A DNA stretch of 64,000 bases, from positions 1,799,524-1,863,523 of the forward strand of contig OZ022586.1 in the NCBI GenBank assembly GCA_963669155.1. Reading direction: 5' to 3'. The DNA comes from Arbacia lixula (Eukaryota; Echinodermata; Echinoidea; Arbacioida; Arbaciidae). The notes under the pieces were generated by a model, which had not been told where the DNA came from, searched no databases, and saw only the letters and a list, made by a program, of their open reading frames with translations. Numbering within the stretch: the stretch's first letter is position 1; each line of letters starts with the position of its first letter. Shown piece after piece: positions 30,101-45,100 of the stretch. The position numbers and the translations under genes were made by a program.

Positions 30101-33100
30101 CCGAGCGGCGCTGGCCAAGTGCACGAGTGTCCAAGAGAGCATGGACATGCTCCTGAAGTGGCTGGACGAAGCTGAGAGGAACGTCCACCAGATGGAGAAA
30201 GGGACATTGATCGCGGTCAAGAGAGAGCCGCTGCTGGAGAACCTGCAGGAACAGAAGGTAAGAAGGCGGGGACAGGGGGAAAAGAAGTGAAGAAATGAAA
30301 GAGCGAAAAAAAAGAAGAATGTATCTGTTTTGTAAGGTCAAATTATTAGATTGTATTGAAGCGAGATGATGAAGTTATACTGTATTCACTGTATGATGAA
30401 AATTGCGAGCTCCTGTGTAAGCACTGAAATTCAATATTATTTTTGTATTGTAGATTCATAAATATAAATGCTATGATAGATAGTATGGATTGGAGCAGTT
30501 TTGCAAGTGAATGAGCCTACCCTACATTATTTCATTTGTCAGTGATTAAGACATGAATAAATAAACTAATAAATAAATTAATATTGTATTATTATTCATG
30601 ATTCTCTTCCCAGGTGATCAGTTCCGATATTGAGAACCACATCCCGGCCGTGGACTCAGTCAACACCCTCTCGCAGCCCCTCATCCAGTCCAGCGAACCC
30701 AAGGAGGCACGTCAGCTCCAGGCCAAGCTGGACTCCATCAACGAGCGCTACGGGCGTGTCCGGACACGCACCGCGGACCACGGCGACCACTTGGTTGGGC
30801 TCCACCGGAAGCTGGCTGACTTTGAGGAGGAGGTGGAGACACTGGAGGAGTGGCTCCTGCCATCGGTGGAGGAGTTGGAGTCCAAACAGATTGCCAAGCT
30901 CCCTCTTCCAGAGTTCAGCAACAAGCTCCAGGTAGGATCAGCTTCTCCATGGTGATGACAAATAAGAGCCAAGTGAGCCCTTTCAGTCCCATAGGCAGTA
31001 AACTGTGTTCTAATCACCATATAACTACCCTCATTTAGTATGGAGAGGGTTACTCAATTGGCACATCTGTTGGTGTGCCAATTGCACAGAGTAACACCCA
31101 TCTTGTGTCGATAAGAGCAATGCAATCTGAAGAAGTGAACTATGTATCTAAATGCATAGATTAAGGTAAAAATGTTTGGAATTTGTTTAACCTAAATTTA
31201 TGCATTTGGATCAAAAGTGTAATTCTTGAGATTGTTATGTCAATGCAGTTTATTTTTTCATTTGAAGAGCAATACAAGTGGTTTACTTAATCCTGTACAC
31301 TTGCACAATGCATTTCATGTAGGCCTTTTACACATTATCAGACTTTGAAAGCTATGTCTCATTTGTATTTTAAACAGTTAATGTAGCATTTTGTTAAACT
31401 TTCAATCATAATACCACAAGTTGAGCTTATTCACAATGATTTATCTCATAATGCACAGATGTTAATCTTAACCAATAAAATCTAATTGAGCAGTATATCT
31501 AGTTACGCATTCCATTTTCTTTTATAAAAATTACAAATATTACCGCCATTTTCAGAGGACAGAATATTCCTCCCTTCCCAAGCAAGCAGCCCACTCCACA
31601 CAGACTGCTATTAAAATAGGTACCCAGCAACAACTTTTAAATCATGAAGTATAGTCTGCATTCAATGCTCATACTCTCTGTCTGTCCACCTATCCCATCT
31701 CAGAGTGTGCGCCAACAGACCGATGCGCACAGACCTCCGCTGAAAAAGGTTCACCAGCTCGGAGACGAGCTCATCAAGGACACCAAGGCCAAGGACACGT
31801 CCTACGTGACGTCCGTTCTCAGCAATGTCGACTCCAACTGGAAGTCTGAGGAGAAGGCCCTCAACACAAGGTATGTTTGTGACCCAACAGACTAGTCATA
31901 TAGATGTTTAAAAAGGGGAATGATTAATTAATTTAAATGTTCTTTGAACGTTTCTATGGTTAGAGTGTACTAATGAATACTATTTAGAAAATAGTAAAAC
32001 TTTTGATAACACCATGTGGTTGTATTCTTTCAGAATAATTGACCCACTTATGGGGTGAAGAAATGAAAAAGAAGGAGTGAAAAGAGCACAAGGGCATTTC
32101 ATGAACATTTTTCATCTGAAAAGTTGTGTTTCTTTGACAGTTTTCATAGTAATAGTCAGAGGCTAGTGCCTCTCAGCCAATCAAAACCAAGGATTTCACT
32201 GAAATTGTTGACACTGACTATTTGGTCAGTGCTGACAACTTTAATGAAATGCTCCCCATATCTACGTAAATTATTTGAATTTAAGATTCATGATAATCTG
32301 TTGTATATTTACAATCATGGAATAAAAAGGACATTTCAAAGAATATGATAAGAGTAGATATGCATGGAATTATAAATGTTGATGGATTTGTTAGCATGTG
32401 TGGATAACGGCTGTGGTGTCCTTATTGATAAACAAGTGTTCTTCAAGAATGAATGTTGGCTATGACATGAAGTCAGTGCTTTCATGTTACATAACATCCA
32501 TTCTCTTACAGGAACAAGCAGTTGGAGGACCTTCAGGCCACCACCAAGAAGTACCAGACTGACCGCAAGGATGTCCTGTACTGGCTGGACAACACTGAGA
32601 GGCGCCTTGATCAGGTCCAGCCCCAGGCCATGGACGCTAACACCGTCCAGGTTCTCCTGAAAGAGCTCAAGGTAAGACCAACTTCCAGTATATTATGTTA
32701 GAGATGCTCTTTCGTTGTCAGACGTACCAGAAATCGCATGTTCGCACAAAGAAAATTAAATAAAATCTTGCTCCCTCTGATGATTGAACAGGAATGGACT
32801 TTATGTGAATACAATTTACATTATGGAGTTTTTGCTCAATGTCGTGGACGTACTTCTACAATACACACTCTCTCTAGGAGTGAATCGATGAATGCCCGTC
32901 GCACAGAGACCGTCCTCATGATAAGGCGGTTTCGTTTTTTGGCTATCTCGGACAGACACAGTGAAGTGAACTGTGGCAATCGAGCAGATACCAGAAGACT
33001 CAATGATTGCCTGTTGATTCCCTTGCGGGACAGACACAGAACAGATGTGGTTTCTACCACAGACCATTGCAGAACTTGGTCCCTAATGGAGCAGTTTGCT

Positions 33101-36100
33101 GTTGCTATAGTAACTTCTCGATTTTGCACACGGACCCAAAATTTTCCATTCTACATCAAAGGGCGTCATACAGCCAACGCTCTCTATTGACAAACTGGAC
33201 GGACATATCTTTGTGTCAGGTTATACAATATTTTACTTCAAAAGGGACACCATTACACAACTGCATGTATATTGTTTTCAAGTTTAATATATCTTGATTA
33301 GGAAACAGGTGCTCTTTAATGGCTCAGTAGCATTAAATAAGTCTCCCAATGTTTTCTTCCTACCAGCCTTTGCAGAAGGAGATCACAGACTACAAGCCCA
33401 AGATTGACAACAACGCTAAGAACGGCCAGACGCTGGACACGGTCACTCGCGAGACCGTCCAGCCCCTACAGAGCGTGCCCCACTACAAGTCCACAGAGCT
33501 GGGCAACGTGGCACAGATGGACCAGACCCAGAAACAGAAGGGCAAGTTTGACGAGCCGGTGGAGTTCATTGGTGAGTGGTTACTGACAGAGATTAGCTCT
33601 TGGGTTGCCTTGCATGCTGCTGCTAAAAGGGATAGTTCACCCTGAATTTAAGTTCATTCTCATGACAAGGAGAACAAAATGCATGGATGGCTGATGAGTG
33701 TTAACTCTCAGCTTTATATGGAACTGACTGTGTGACTGTGCCTATATCCGATGGATCAAATGTGTTGTTATCATCAAGACAGTCTTCTCTTTAGTAAGGA
33801 AACTGGTCAGTATGTTAGAAATGAATGACGAAGATGAGGGATTTTAGCATCCAAAATATAAATTATATTCTGTATTGTAGCAGTATATGAAGGCTTGTAC
33901 TCTTGATTTTTCCATTCTCTGAACAACACTTGAGTGAAAGTGTAATCCCTTCATGCTTCCTCAAGATTACTTGTGATGCGCGTGATACCTCTTTCACAAA
34001 ACATTTTGTTCTCCTTTATCTAAACATTAGGTGAGACTCCAGTCCAGAGGGAGGTCTACGACGTCAACGCCCGCTACGATGACCTCAAGCGCCGCATCAA
34101 CGCCACCCTGGAGGACATCGCTCTCTCGGAGGAGTGGGTCAACAACGTCAACAAGGTCAACACTGACCAGGAGTGGGTCACTGCCTCGGACACCAAGGTG
34201 GAGAGGGCACGGCCCATGAGCAATGATATTCCATCACTCACCAAGGAGATTGAGAACTTCAGGGTAAATTCAGTGCAAAGTTCAAAGTTCAAAGTTCAAG
34301 TTCAAATGCATTTTTAAAATTATTTCTTTTATATATGGTGTAGAGGGTCATTCTGGAGACTGGAGACTAAATTAAGAGGGATGTTACAATTAGAACCCTG
34401 GTCGCTAGATACAAGAACATATCATGCACACATATGTGCACCATCTCCACTCCCTATGGAGTATTCCTTGCTGCACGATATCAGTGCTGGGTCATCATGC
34501 ACATATTCGTCCACCTCCTACCAGGTATCCATTTATACTCCTGGGTGGAGAGCAGCAATGTTGATAAAGTATCTTGCTGAAGGACACAAGTGCCATGGGT
34601 GGGCTTGAACCTGGGACCTTGAGATCTTCAGTTACAGTTCACAACCACTACACCACCACACCTCTGTGCATTCTGCATAATGCCACTTCTGCAACTCATA
34701 GTGTTGTTTATTCCCACTTTGATCTTGATATTGCTATTTTCTTTCATCCCACTCACGCACCCAATACTGTCTAATAATCCTAGTCATACTATCTTTTTGG
34801 CTAATCCCTTCATGCCATAAATATTTTTTTTTCAATCCCAGACCTGCAACCTATAGTTTTTAAAATGTTAATATATAACCGTCAATATCAAATTTCCTGC
34901 TCATTTGACAATTTAAGGAAAGTGGCTGGCCCTGGTCATTCTTTGAAGTGTAATCAAATTGAATTAAAAAAAAAATATGGAAGTTAAATTTGCTATGAGT
35001 TAGCCACACATTTTAATAGGGACACTATGAAAAATATGCGAGGTATTGAATATAGATTTAGATTTCATTCTGTGGATTTGCCTTGTTTGTGCTGCAGAGT
35101 ATCCACAGTGATGTCCGTGGCAGACAGCCCCACATCTCAGACACCACCAACGGCTCCCAGCTGTTCTTACGAAAGAACCGAGACCGCCTCGCTCCTAAAC
35201 AAGATGAGGAGCTCACCAAGAAGGCAGACAACCTGCGCACGCACTACGACGATGTCTACAACAGGTCTGATGATTACCTCAAGGAGGCCATCGATCGTCT
35301 TGGTCGGTTGGAGATGGATGAAGAACAACGGGTTAGTTTTCAAATGAAACTGGGGCTAGCTTTGTATGACTGTGAACCAATTGTACACCAGGGCCCTGTT
35401 GCATAAAACTTGCCATAAATGTTAACTGTGTCACCAATGGTACATGTAGCTACAGTGGTAACACCGCTCAGCAGCCAATCAAATTTGAGGTTTCCATAGT
35501 AGTTGCCATTGATAGCTAATTTACCATCAATGGCGCGTTTTATGCAATAGGGCCCAGGATCGTGTTCCACCTAGCTTTACAATGATTGCAGCTTGCAATA
35601 GACTCATGGCAACAGCTATATTCTTCAAAGCTCAATAGTTCCTCCCATGGTAGTTACAGTTGCTGCTGGTTACAACGATTGAACAGTGATTTGCGATATG
35701 GTCCAGAAAAATTGACTCACCTGCAAATATATTGATGTACATGTATGCACCTGTCCATGTACATGTAGTAGAAATATTAGTTAGATATTTCATATTGAAA
35801 TATTTTGCATTGTTGTAGAATTTCTTCAACTTGTAAGAAGTTCAACAACTCTATGAGCGTCATGTTCTTTTGTATTAGTGTATCATGCAGCATTCATAAA
35901 TTTGATTTGATTTGATTTGATTTATTAATTTTCTGCTTGATTTTCATTACATCAAATAAGAAGACAATAGTAAAGTAATGTGTCAATTGATACAGAGATA
36001 TTCTAGAACAGTAATAGAACAAAAATGAATGAAATTCAAATAACAGGCTTTTCATAATGAGCTGATACTCGATTGAATTAAAGCCGAAAGTATATCATAT

Positions 36101-39100
36101 AATCTATAGAACAAAATGAATGTTAATCAAACAGAAGGGTTTATGCAATAAAGCGAAGCATGTTTTTTTATGATTTACCCATTGTATGTGTGTGTTATTG
36201 ATGTTCAATGAGCTAACATGTTTCTTGCATTATTTGCATGTTTGTAGCTGCGTCTGGAGAGCGAGCTGCGAGAGAAGGGCACCAAGCTGCAGGATCTGCT
36301 GGACTGGCTGGCCAAGGCTGAGCAGGCCCTGGCGGCTGGCCAACCACTCAATGAGAAGAGCCCTCAGGTCAAGCAGCAATACACCAATCATAAGGTATGG
36401 GACTGAACACTATTCAGAAGCAGAGCTGATAAGAAATGCTGATTTTCAGCGTTTCATAGTGAAATTTGAGAAGAATACTGAAGGTTTTATGAGCCCTCAG
36501 GTCAAGCAGCAATACACCAATCATAAGGTATGGGACAGAACACTATTCAGAAGCAGAGCTGCCAAGAAATGCTGATCTTCAGTATTTCATAGTGAAATTT
36601 GAGAAGAATATTGAAGGCTTTACATAAAATGCTGATTTCTAAAGTTCTACTTCATGGGTTGTTCTATTGCCTTTATTTAAAAATACTGATTTTTTTTCCC
36701 ATCAAAATACTGATTTTCAGCCTTTAGAATACTGAACTGCTTAGATTAAGGTTAGCAGCCGTTCAGAAGGTGTGGGGACTGTTTCCCCAATGCAAGGATG
36801 AAAATCTTGGTTTCTTGTGCATGTGCTGAGTAAGTGAGAGGGTGGGGCTCGTGTCCTACATGGTATCTAGATGTAATGAATGTTTCAAGCATACCGGTAA
36901 ACAAGGATATTTTTTTCACTTTTCCTGAAAATATTTGTGCAGCTATGAATGTGATATTTCACACACATCATTGTTAGGGTATACTGCTGATTCCTGCCAA
37001 GGTTCATGACTTTTGCAAATGGGACACCCTGTCTTTAAAGATGGCCCGTCCCTTTAGAAACATCTGCAAACTTCATGAGGGTTTGCACATATTTAGCACG
37101 TATCTTTGGGATACCAACTGTGAAATTTTAAGGTCAGAGGTACTATAACTCCCTTAGAATAAATGAAAATCTAACTAGTTTTCACTGAGATTTGACTATT
37201 TTTGTGGTACGAAAAAAGAAAGCTTAATCAATTATTGAAGATTATTTCCTCAAAACCGAATATTACGTTTTGTTGATTCCAGGTAAAAGTTATATAGCCA
37301 CTCCCTCTCAAATGATGTCGGGGAACTTTCAGAATTAGGTCTGCAAAAGGGACGGGCTACCTTTAATAGCGAGTATTGCTTAAGTTGATGTGATGTCCTC
37401 ATCTTGTTCCTTCTCTCCCCCTTAGCCCCTACATGATGACATCCAGGCTCACCAGCAGCCCATCCTGCAGTGTGTGGAGGACATCGAGCAGCTCCTCAAG
37501 ACTCTGGGAGACAGGGTTGGGCCGGCAGAGACTAAGCGGTTCCGAGACGGCCAGGATGAACTCAGAGGGCGCTATGACGCGGTGCTGAATCAGTCGTCAG
37601 ACAGGCTCAAGACCCTCACTCAGGGCATCCAGGATCTGCAGAAGTTTGAGGTAAGAGTTCCTTCTTTCTTTTCTTTTATTTAATCAACATTTTTTATTTG
37701 CCTATTTGTCTCTCCGTCTATCTATCTATCTCTTTCTACATCTGTCTCGCCAATTTTGTCTCTCCATTTGTGTCTCCATTTGTGTCTCCATTTGTCTCTC
37801 CATTTGTCTCTCCCCCTCCCTCTCCCTCTCTCTCTCTCCCTCTCTCTCTCTCCCCCCCCCCCCTCTCTCTCTCTCTTTCTCTCTCTCCATCCGTTCACAT
37901 GATATCCTAATGCTTTCTGATCAGCTTCACTTCAAATTAATGATAAGATATTGTTCTCCACCGTAGGTTGACTTCACTGAATTCACTGACTGGCTGCAAG
38001 ACGCTGAGCGCAAGATGGACTCTGAGGAGCGCAACGTGGCCATTGAACTACAGCCGCTCAAGCAGCAGCAGACCGACCACGCAGAGTTCGGTGAGGATGT
38101 CAATGACCAGAAGGGCGACCTCAAGTTCCTCAACAAGGCTGGCCAGAGCTTCATCGACATGGCCAAGGTGAGTGACGGCTGATCATGATGAGGGTTGAGT
38201 AAATCATGGGAAGTTGATCAAAGGCTTCACTGTATCTACTCAACAATAAGACCAGTCTGCGAAAGAAGTGCAGAATATTTCCATATTCAAATACCCACTC
38301 ATGTGGTACTGTACTGAAGGGAAGAAAGGATCATCTCAGTGACCCATTTACAATAATCCCCTTAATGTTTAATTAATAGTATTTATTTTGATTTGTTGCT
38401 CACTATTCGATTTTTGAGCTTTGTGAACTCTGGTCCAGTAAGGATGTCAATATGTCATTGACCTGCCGTCTCCAAAAAAGGTGTGGCTTAATTGCACCCT
38501 ATAAGGAATTTGAAGTTTATTCAAAGCCTGCCGTCTATTGTCCATCCAGCAGATTATGCAGCAATTGCGCTGCTCAGTATCTAAGTGGAAGAAAGCTAGC
38601 CTGCATATATGCGGGCTCAGTATGGAAGAGGTTGAAGTAGGAACTCCTAGTGCATTGCACACATGCTCAAGCACATATGATTCTCCATCCCTCCGTAGGC
38701 CTATCGTCAGAAGCTGGCCGATTTCCGCAACAGCCTCCCCCGCCAGCAGAGCCGAGCCTTCCAGGAAACGGCCGACGCAAACCTGATCCGCGGCGAGCTC
38801 ACGGAGGCCAACGCCCGCTTCGACAAGCTCAAGCTGCGCCACGGCAAGCACTCGCGACTGCTGGGAGAACTGGTTGCTAAGCACCAGCTCTATGCCGACA
38901 GTGTGGGCAGTGTCTCTGGTTGGCTTGGTAACGCCGAGTCCACCCTGGACAAGATGAGGAAGGAGCCCATTGGTGTGACCAAGGAGAATATCCTGAGGCA
39001 GATTGAGCGAGCAGAGGTAATAGTCATGATGGTGCATTTCTTGTCTAAGCCAGGATACATTTGAATGCTCTCTGTGTATTTCCGATTCAATTTATGTTCA

Positions 39101-42100
39101 TCCAAGTAAAAAATCAAAATACAAAGACATACATTTGAGGAAAAGCATAGATGATGGAGACGTCAAATAAAAAGCACAAGGGTTGAATAAGATCAAGGCA
39201 CCATTTAATATTTCTATCACCGGTGATTTCAGTGCAGTGATGATCAATCACACTTGGGGAAAAAATTTGTTTTGATTGATAGACAATTAATATTTTACTA
39301 TTACAAGTGTTGTAGATGATGCTAATATCATGTTATCATTCGTTAAAATGAATCATATTTAACAAATACATCATATTCTTGGAAAGAATTCTTGGAACTG
39401 AGCAATTGCTAAGTACATGTATGTTATATCTGTAAAAGGTCTATTGCAACTTCCATACCAACATAAATGTACCCTGTTCATCAGGTGTGATAGCCTTCAA
39501 TCACTCAATAATTCTTCATAATCAAAGTATAATGATAATTCATCTTCAGTGCTTTGAAACCGATATAAAAAAATCATTATATATGATGCATGTGATTCTG
39601 ATCATTGGTATCAGCATTACCACTGTCATCCTTCTATCTGAAATTTGCAGACTTTCCAGCAAGATGTGATTATCCATGCTAGTGATGGAGAAAATGTGAA
39701 GGCCAACAGAGTATGAGACATCTTTTACCTTTTTATGCATGACAGAGGCATTCTTGCACTAGTTAATACACACAAATCCCATTAGAACATCACTTTGTAT
39801 GGCATGGAATGAGTTAAATGTGTAGTCATACCTTTGACTAACTCAGTATAACTCCCTTCCTGAAATGCACCTCATTTGCACATGAGATGCAATATTCTAT
39901 GAGGCTTTTGATGATTTTCATGAAGAATGACACCCTTTCTTTTATTCCAAACGTGCAGACCTTCCACCAAGACGTCGTTGCTCATGTCAGTGATGTGGAG
40001 AATGTGAAGGCCAACGGAGAGGAGCTGATCGGCACCCAGCCTGCAGTCAAACCAAACGTGCAGAGAACTACAGGTAAAGTACTATCAATTTTTCTTCAAA
40101 CACAATACTTTATAAGCCACTATTGATTTGTTTGCACCCACAGACATGATGTAAATCGTTTAACCTGACACAAAAGAGGAGTTAATAGACTGGAGAGAGG
40201 ATAGACTGGTGACATTTTTGGTATAATTCCTGAATGGTCAGAGGTCAAAGGTCAATGAACTTTGCCAAAATTGGTTGAAAGCTTCCCCAACTGGTATTCA
40301 GGGTGACTTTCCTCTTGTAAGACATTGTTTAACCCTTTGACTGCATTGATAAGCTGTGGTATTCAGAGTGACTTTCCTCTTTTAAGATATTGTTTAACTA
40401 TTTGACTCCACTGTTACGCTGTTGTATTCAGGTTGACTTGCCTCTAGTAATGATAATAATAATACATAGAATTTATATAGCGCACTTTCCATCTTAACTA
40501 CTGTAGATGCTCAAGGCGCTTCAGCGCAAATTAAAGAGAGAGAGAGAAAAAATACAATACAGGTATGAACTTGTATGTCAAAAAGGAGCATTATACAGGT
40601 ATGTCTTTAGGTTGCCCTTGAAGGTGGTCACTGACGTCAGGGTTTTCAAACTCTGTGGAAGAGAATTCCACAGGGTTGGACCTGCAAGAGCAAAGGCCTG
40701 TTCTCCCCACGATCTCTTTGAAACCGGAACTTGCAAAAGACCAGATGTGGAGGATCTTAAGGTTTGTGATGGTTGGTAGTTGTGAATTAAAGATTTATTG
40801 TAATTGGGGGAAGTTCCGTTGACGATATGAAACACTAAAAGAAGTATTTTAAAGGCAAGGCATTCCCTCAGGGGCAACCAATGAAGACTTTTCAAGACAG
40901 GGGTGATGTGGCTGCACTTGTCGGTTAATGTTACAATGCGTGCAGCTGCGTTTTGTAACTTCTGCAGTTTCCCAATTTGAGCGTCTGGTAAGTTGTATAG
41001 GAGGCCATTACCAAAACCAAGCCGCGACGAAATGAGTGAATGTACTAGTTTCTCTGTTGCAGAGCGAGTGAGATATTTTCTTATGAAGCCAATGTTGCTC
41101 AATCGATAGCGAACTGATCTGCAAATGCTTGTAATCTGATTGGACATAGACATATGGGAGTCAAAAACAACACCAAGGTTCCGACATGATTTTGACAAGG
41201 GAATGTTGCTACCTGAGATGGAAATGGAATCAATGTCTAATTTGTCAAGTTGACATTTTGAGCCGAAAAGTAAAAACTCACATTTACTTTGGTTTAAATG
41301 TAATGAGTGTGACTTCAACCAAGTGCCAGTGTCCATTATACACCTTTCCAGATTACAAATAGCTTGGCTGGCACTAGTTTGATTGGGTGGAAAAGAAACA
41401 AAAAACTGAATATCATCTGTATATAAATGATAATGAACGGAGTGACGTTGTAAAATATCTTTGAGCCCTGTCAAATAAACGGAGAACAAAATGGGCCCTC
41501 CAACAGAACCTTGGGGAACACCGCAGACCATTGATCGAGATGAGGAAGTAACACCATTCAGAAGGACTGACTGTGAATGTAAGACATTGTTTAACTCTTT
41601 GTTTAGCTCTGTTATTCATGGTGACCTTTTCTCTGTGTTATACATTGTTCAACCCTTTGACTCCATTGATCGTACATCGTTTAGCTCTGTTATTCATGGT
41701 GACTTTTCTCTTCTAAGACATTGTTTAACCCTTTGACTCCACTGTTAAACTGTGGTATTCAGGGTGACTTTCCGCCAGTCAGACTTTGTTAAACCCTTTG
41801 ACTGCATTGATAGTACATTGTTTAGCTCTGTTATTCATGGTGACTTTCCTCTTGTAAGACATTGTTTAACGCTTTGACTCCACTGTTAAGCTGTGGTATT
41901 CAGGGTGACTTTCCACCAGTCAGACTTTGTTAAACCCTTTGACTGCATTGATAGTACATTGTTTAGCTTTGTTATTCATGGTGACTTTCCTCTTGTAAGA
42001 CATTGTTTAACCCTTTGACTCCACTGTTAAGCTGTGGTATTCAGGGTGACTTTCCGCCAGTCAGACTTTGTTAAACCCTTTGACTGCATTGATGGTACAT

Positions 42101-45100
42101 TGTTTAGCTCTGTTATTCATGGTGACTTTCCTCTTGTAAGACATTGTTTAACGCTTTGACTCCACTGTTAAGCTGTGGTATTCAGGGTGACTTTCTGCCA
42201 GTCAGACTTTGTTAAACCCTTTGACTGCATTGATAGTACATTGTTTAGCTCTGTTATTCATGGTGACATTCCTCTTGTAAGACATTGTTTAACCCTTTGA
42301 CTCCACTGTTAAGCTGTGGTATTCAGGGTGACTTTCCGCCAGTAAGACTTTGTTAAACCCTTCGACTGCATTGATAGTACATTGTTTAGCTCTGTTATTC
42401 ATGGTGACTTTCCTCTTGTGAGACATTCTTTAACCCTTTGACTCCACTGTTTAGCTGTAGTATTCAGCGTGACTTTCCTTTAGTAAGACATTGTTTAACC
42501 CTTTGACTGCATTGATAGTACATTGTTTAGCTCTGTTATTCATGGTGACTTTCCTCTTGTAAGACATTGTCTAACCCTTTGATGGCATTGACATTACATT
42601 GTTTAGCTCTGTTATTCAGGGTGACTTTTCTCTCATAAGACATTGTTCCACCCTTTGACTCCACTGTTTAGCTGTGGTATTCAGGGTGACTTTCCTCTTA
42701 AAATACATTGTTTAACCCTTTGATAACACTGTTAAGCTGTGGTATTCAGTGTGACTTTCCGCCAGTCAGACTTTGTTAAACCCTTTGACTGCATTGATAG
42801 TACATTGTTTAGCTCTGTTATTCATGGTGACTTTCCTCTTGTAAGACATTCTTTAACCCTTTGACTCCACTGTTTAGCTGTAGTATTCAGGGTGACTTTC
42901 CTCTAGTAAGACATTGTTTAACCCTTTGACTGCATTGATAGTACATTGTTTAGCTCTGTTATTCATGGTGACCTCTCTCTTGTAAGACATTGTTTAACCC
43001 TTTGATGGCATTGACATTACATTGTTTAGCTCTGTTATTCAGGGTGACTTTTCTCTCATAAGACATTGTTCCACCCTTTGACTCCACTGTTAAGCTGTGG
43101 TATTCAGGGTGACTTTCCGCCAGTCAGACTTGGTTAAACCCTTTGACTGCATTGATAGTACATTGTTTAGCTCTGTTATTCATGGTGACTTTCCTCTTGT
43201 AAGACATTCTTTAACCCTTTGACTCCACTGTTTAGCTGTAGTATTCAGGGTGACTTTCCTTTAGTAAGACATTGTTTAACCCTTTGACTGCATTGATAGT
43301 ACATTGTTTAGCTCTGTTATTCATGGTGACTTTCCTCTTGTAAGACATTCTTTAACCCTTTGACTCCACTGTTTAGCTGTAGTATTCAGGGTGACTTTCC
43401 TTTAGTAAGACATTGTTTAACCCTTTGACTGCATTGATAGTACATTGTTTAGCTCTGTTATTCATGGTGACCTCTCTCTTGTAAGACATTGTTTAACCCT
43501 TTGATGGCATTGACATTACATTGTTTAGCTCTGTTATTCAGGGTGACTTTTCTCTCATAAGACATTGTTCCACCCTTTGACTCCACTGTTTAGCTGTGGT
43601 ATTTAGGGTGACTTTCTTCTTAAAATACATTGTTTAACCCTTTGATAACACTGTTAAGCTGTGGTATTCAGTGTGACTTTCCGCCAGTCAGACTTTGTTA
43701 AACCCTTTGACTGCATTGATAGTACATTGTTTAGCTCTGTTATTCATGGTGACCTCTCTTTTGTAAGACATTCTTTAACCCTTTGACTCCACTGTTAAGC
43801 TGTGGTATTCAAGGTGACTTTCCCTCTGAAAGACTTTGTTAAATCCTTTGCGTCCACTGTTAAGCTTTGGTATTTAGGGTGACTTTCCTCTAGTAAGACA
43901 TTGTTAAACCCTTTGACTGCATTGATAGTACATTGTTTAGCTCTGTTATTCATGGTGATCTCTCTCTTGTGAGACATTGTTTAACCCTTTAACTCCACTG
44001 TTAATCTGTGGTATTCAGGGTGACTTTCCTTTTGTAAGACATTGTTTAACCCTTTGATGGCATTGACATTACATTGTTTAGCTCTGTTATTCAGGGTGAC
44101 TTTTCTCTCATAAGACATTGTTCCACCCTTTGACTCCACTGTTTAGCTGTGGTATTCAGGGTGACTTTCCTCATGAAATACATTGTTTAACCCTTTGACT
44201 CCACTGTTTAGCTGTGGTATTCAGGGTGACTTTCCTCCTGTAGAGCATTGTTTGACCCTTTGACAGCACTTTCTAGCTCTGTTATTTATGGTGACTTTTC
44301 TCTTATAAAACATTGTTTAACACATTGAACAAACTTGATACAAGGATGGATTTAGACAGACTGGTTAGATTGGAAGTCAAATAAGTAAGAGGTCAAAGGT
44401 CAATGAACATTGCCAAACATGGAAAAACAGAATATGATGTTAAACATAAGAATTCAATGGTACATTGCCCACCAAACATACACGTTTTCTGAGAATAAAT
44501 CTAAATGGAGCTAGCAAAGAGGCATATTTATCGACTGCATGGCAGTCGAATTGCTCTAGTTTTGAATATAGTTTTTCAGTTATTGTAACTTACCATCAAT
44601 GGTAATTACTATGGCAACAGCCAATGAGCTCCAATTATTGCACCTGTTGGCATGGTAGTTACATGTACATGTACCATTGATGGTAAGTTACAATAATTGA
44701 GAACCTATATGAAACATGGCCAAGGGATACACACACCCTAAATGACTCCAGCTTGTCTGGGATAGAATACATTTCTGAATGTTCATCTCTCAATCTGTTA
44801 CTCTCCATGTTGGGTCAGGTGAGGTCGTCCAGAGGTACAACGCCCTGGAGGCTGGGGTCAATGACCTGCTGGAGAAGCTGCGGGTGGCCCTGGCCAACAC
44901 GCAGGGAGTGACGGAGAACCTGGACATGCTGCTGGCCTGGCTGGACGAGGCCGAGAAGGAGCAGCACCGGCTGGAGAAAGGAACGGTCACTCCGGCCAGG
45001 AGAGAGCCAGTCCTGGACCAGATTGAGAACAACAAGGTGAGGAGTCCCAACTGTTGTTGCTTATCACTAGGAAATGAAGATGATGTTTTTAACCCCTTTT

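Noticed and set aside
32738-33190. 150-codon plus-strand frame in intron 42
   Set aside because: No recognisable domain, low-quality composition and overlapping frames on the other strand; described only as a sequence island.
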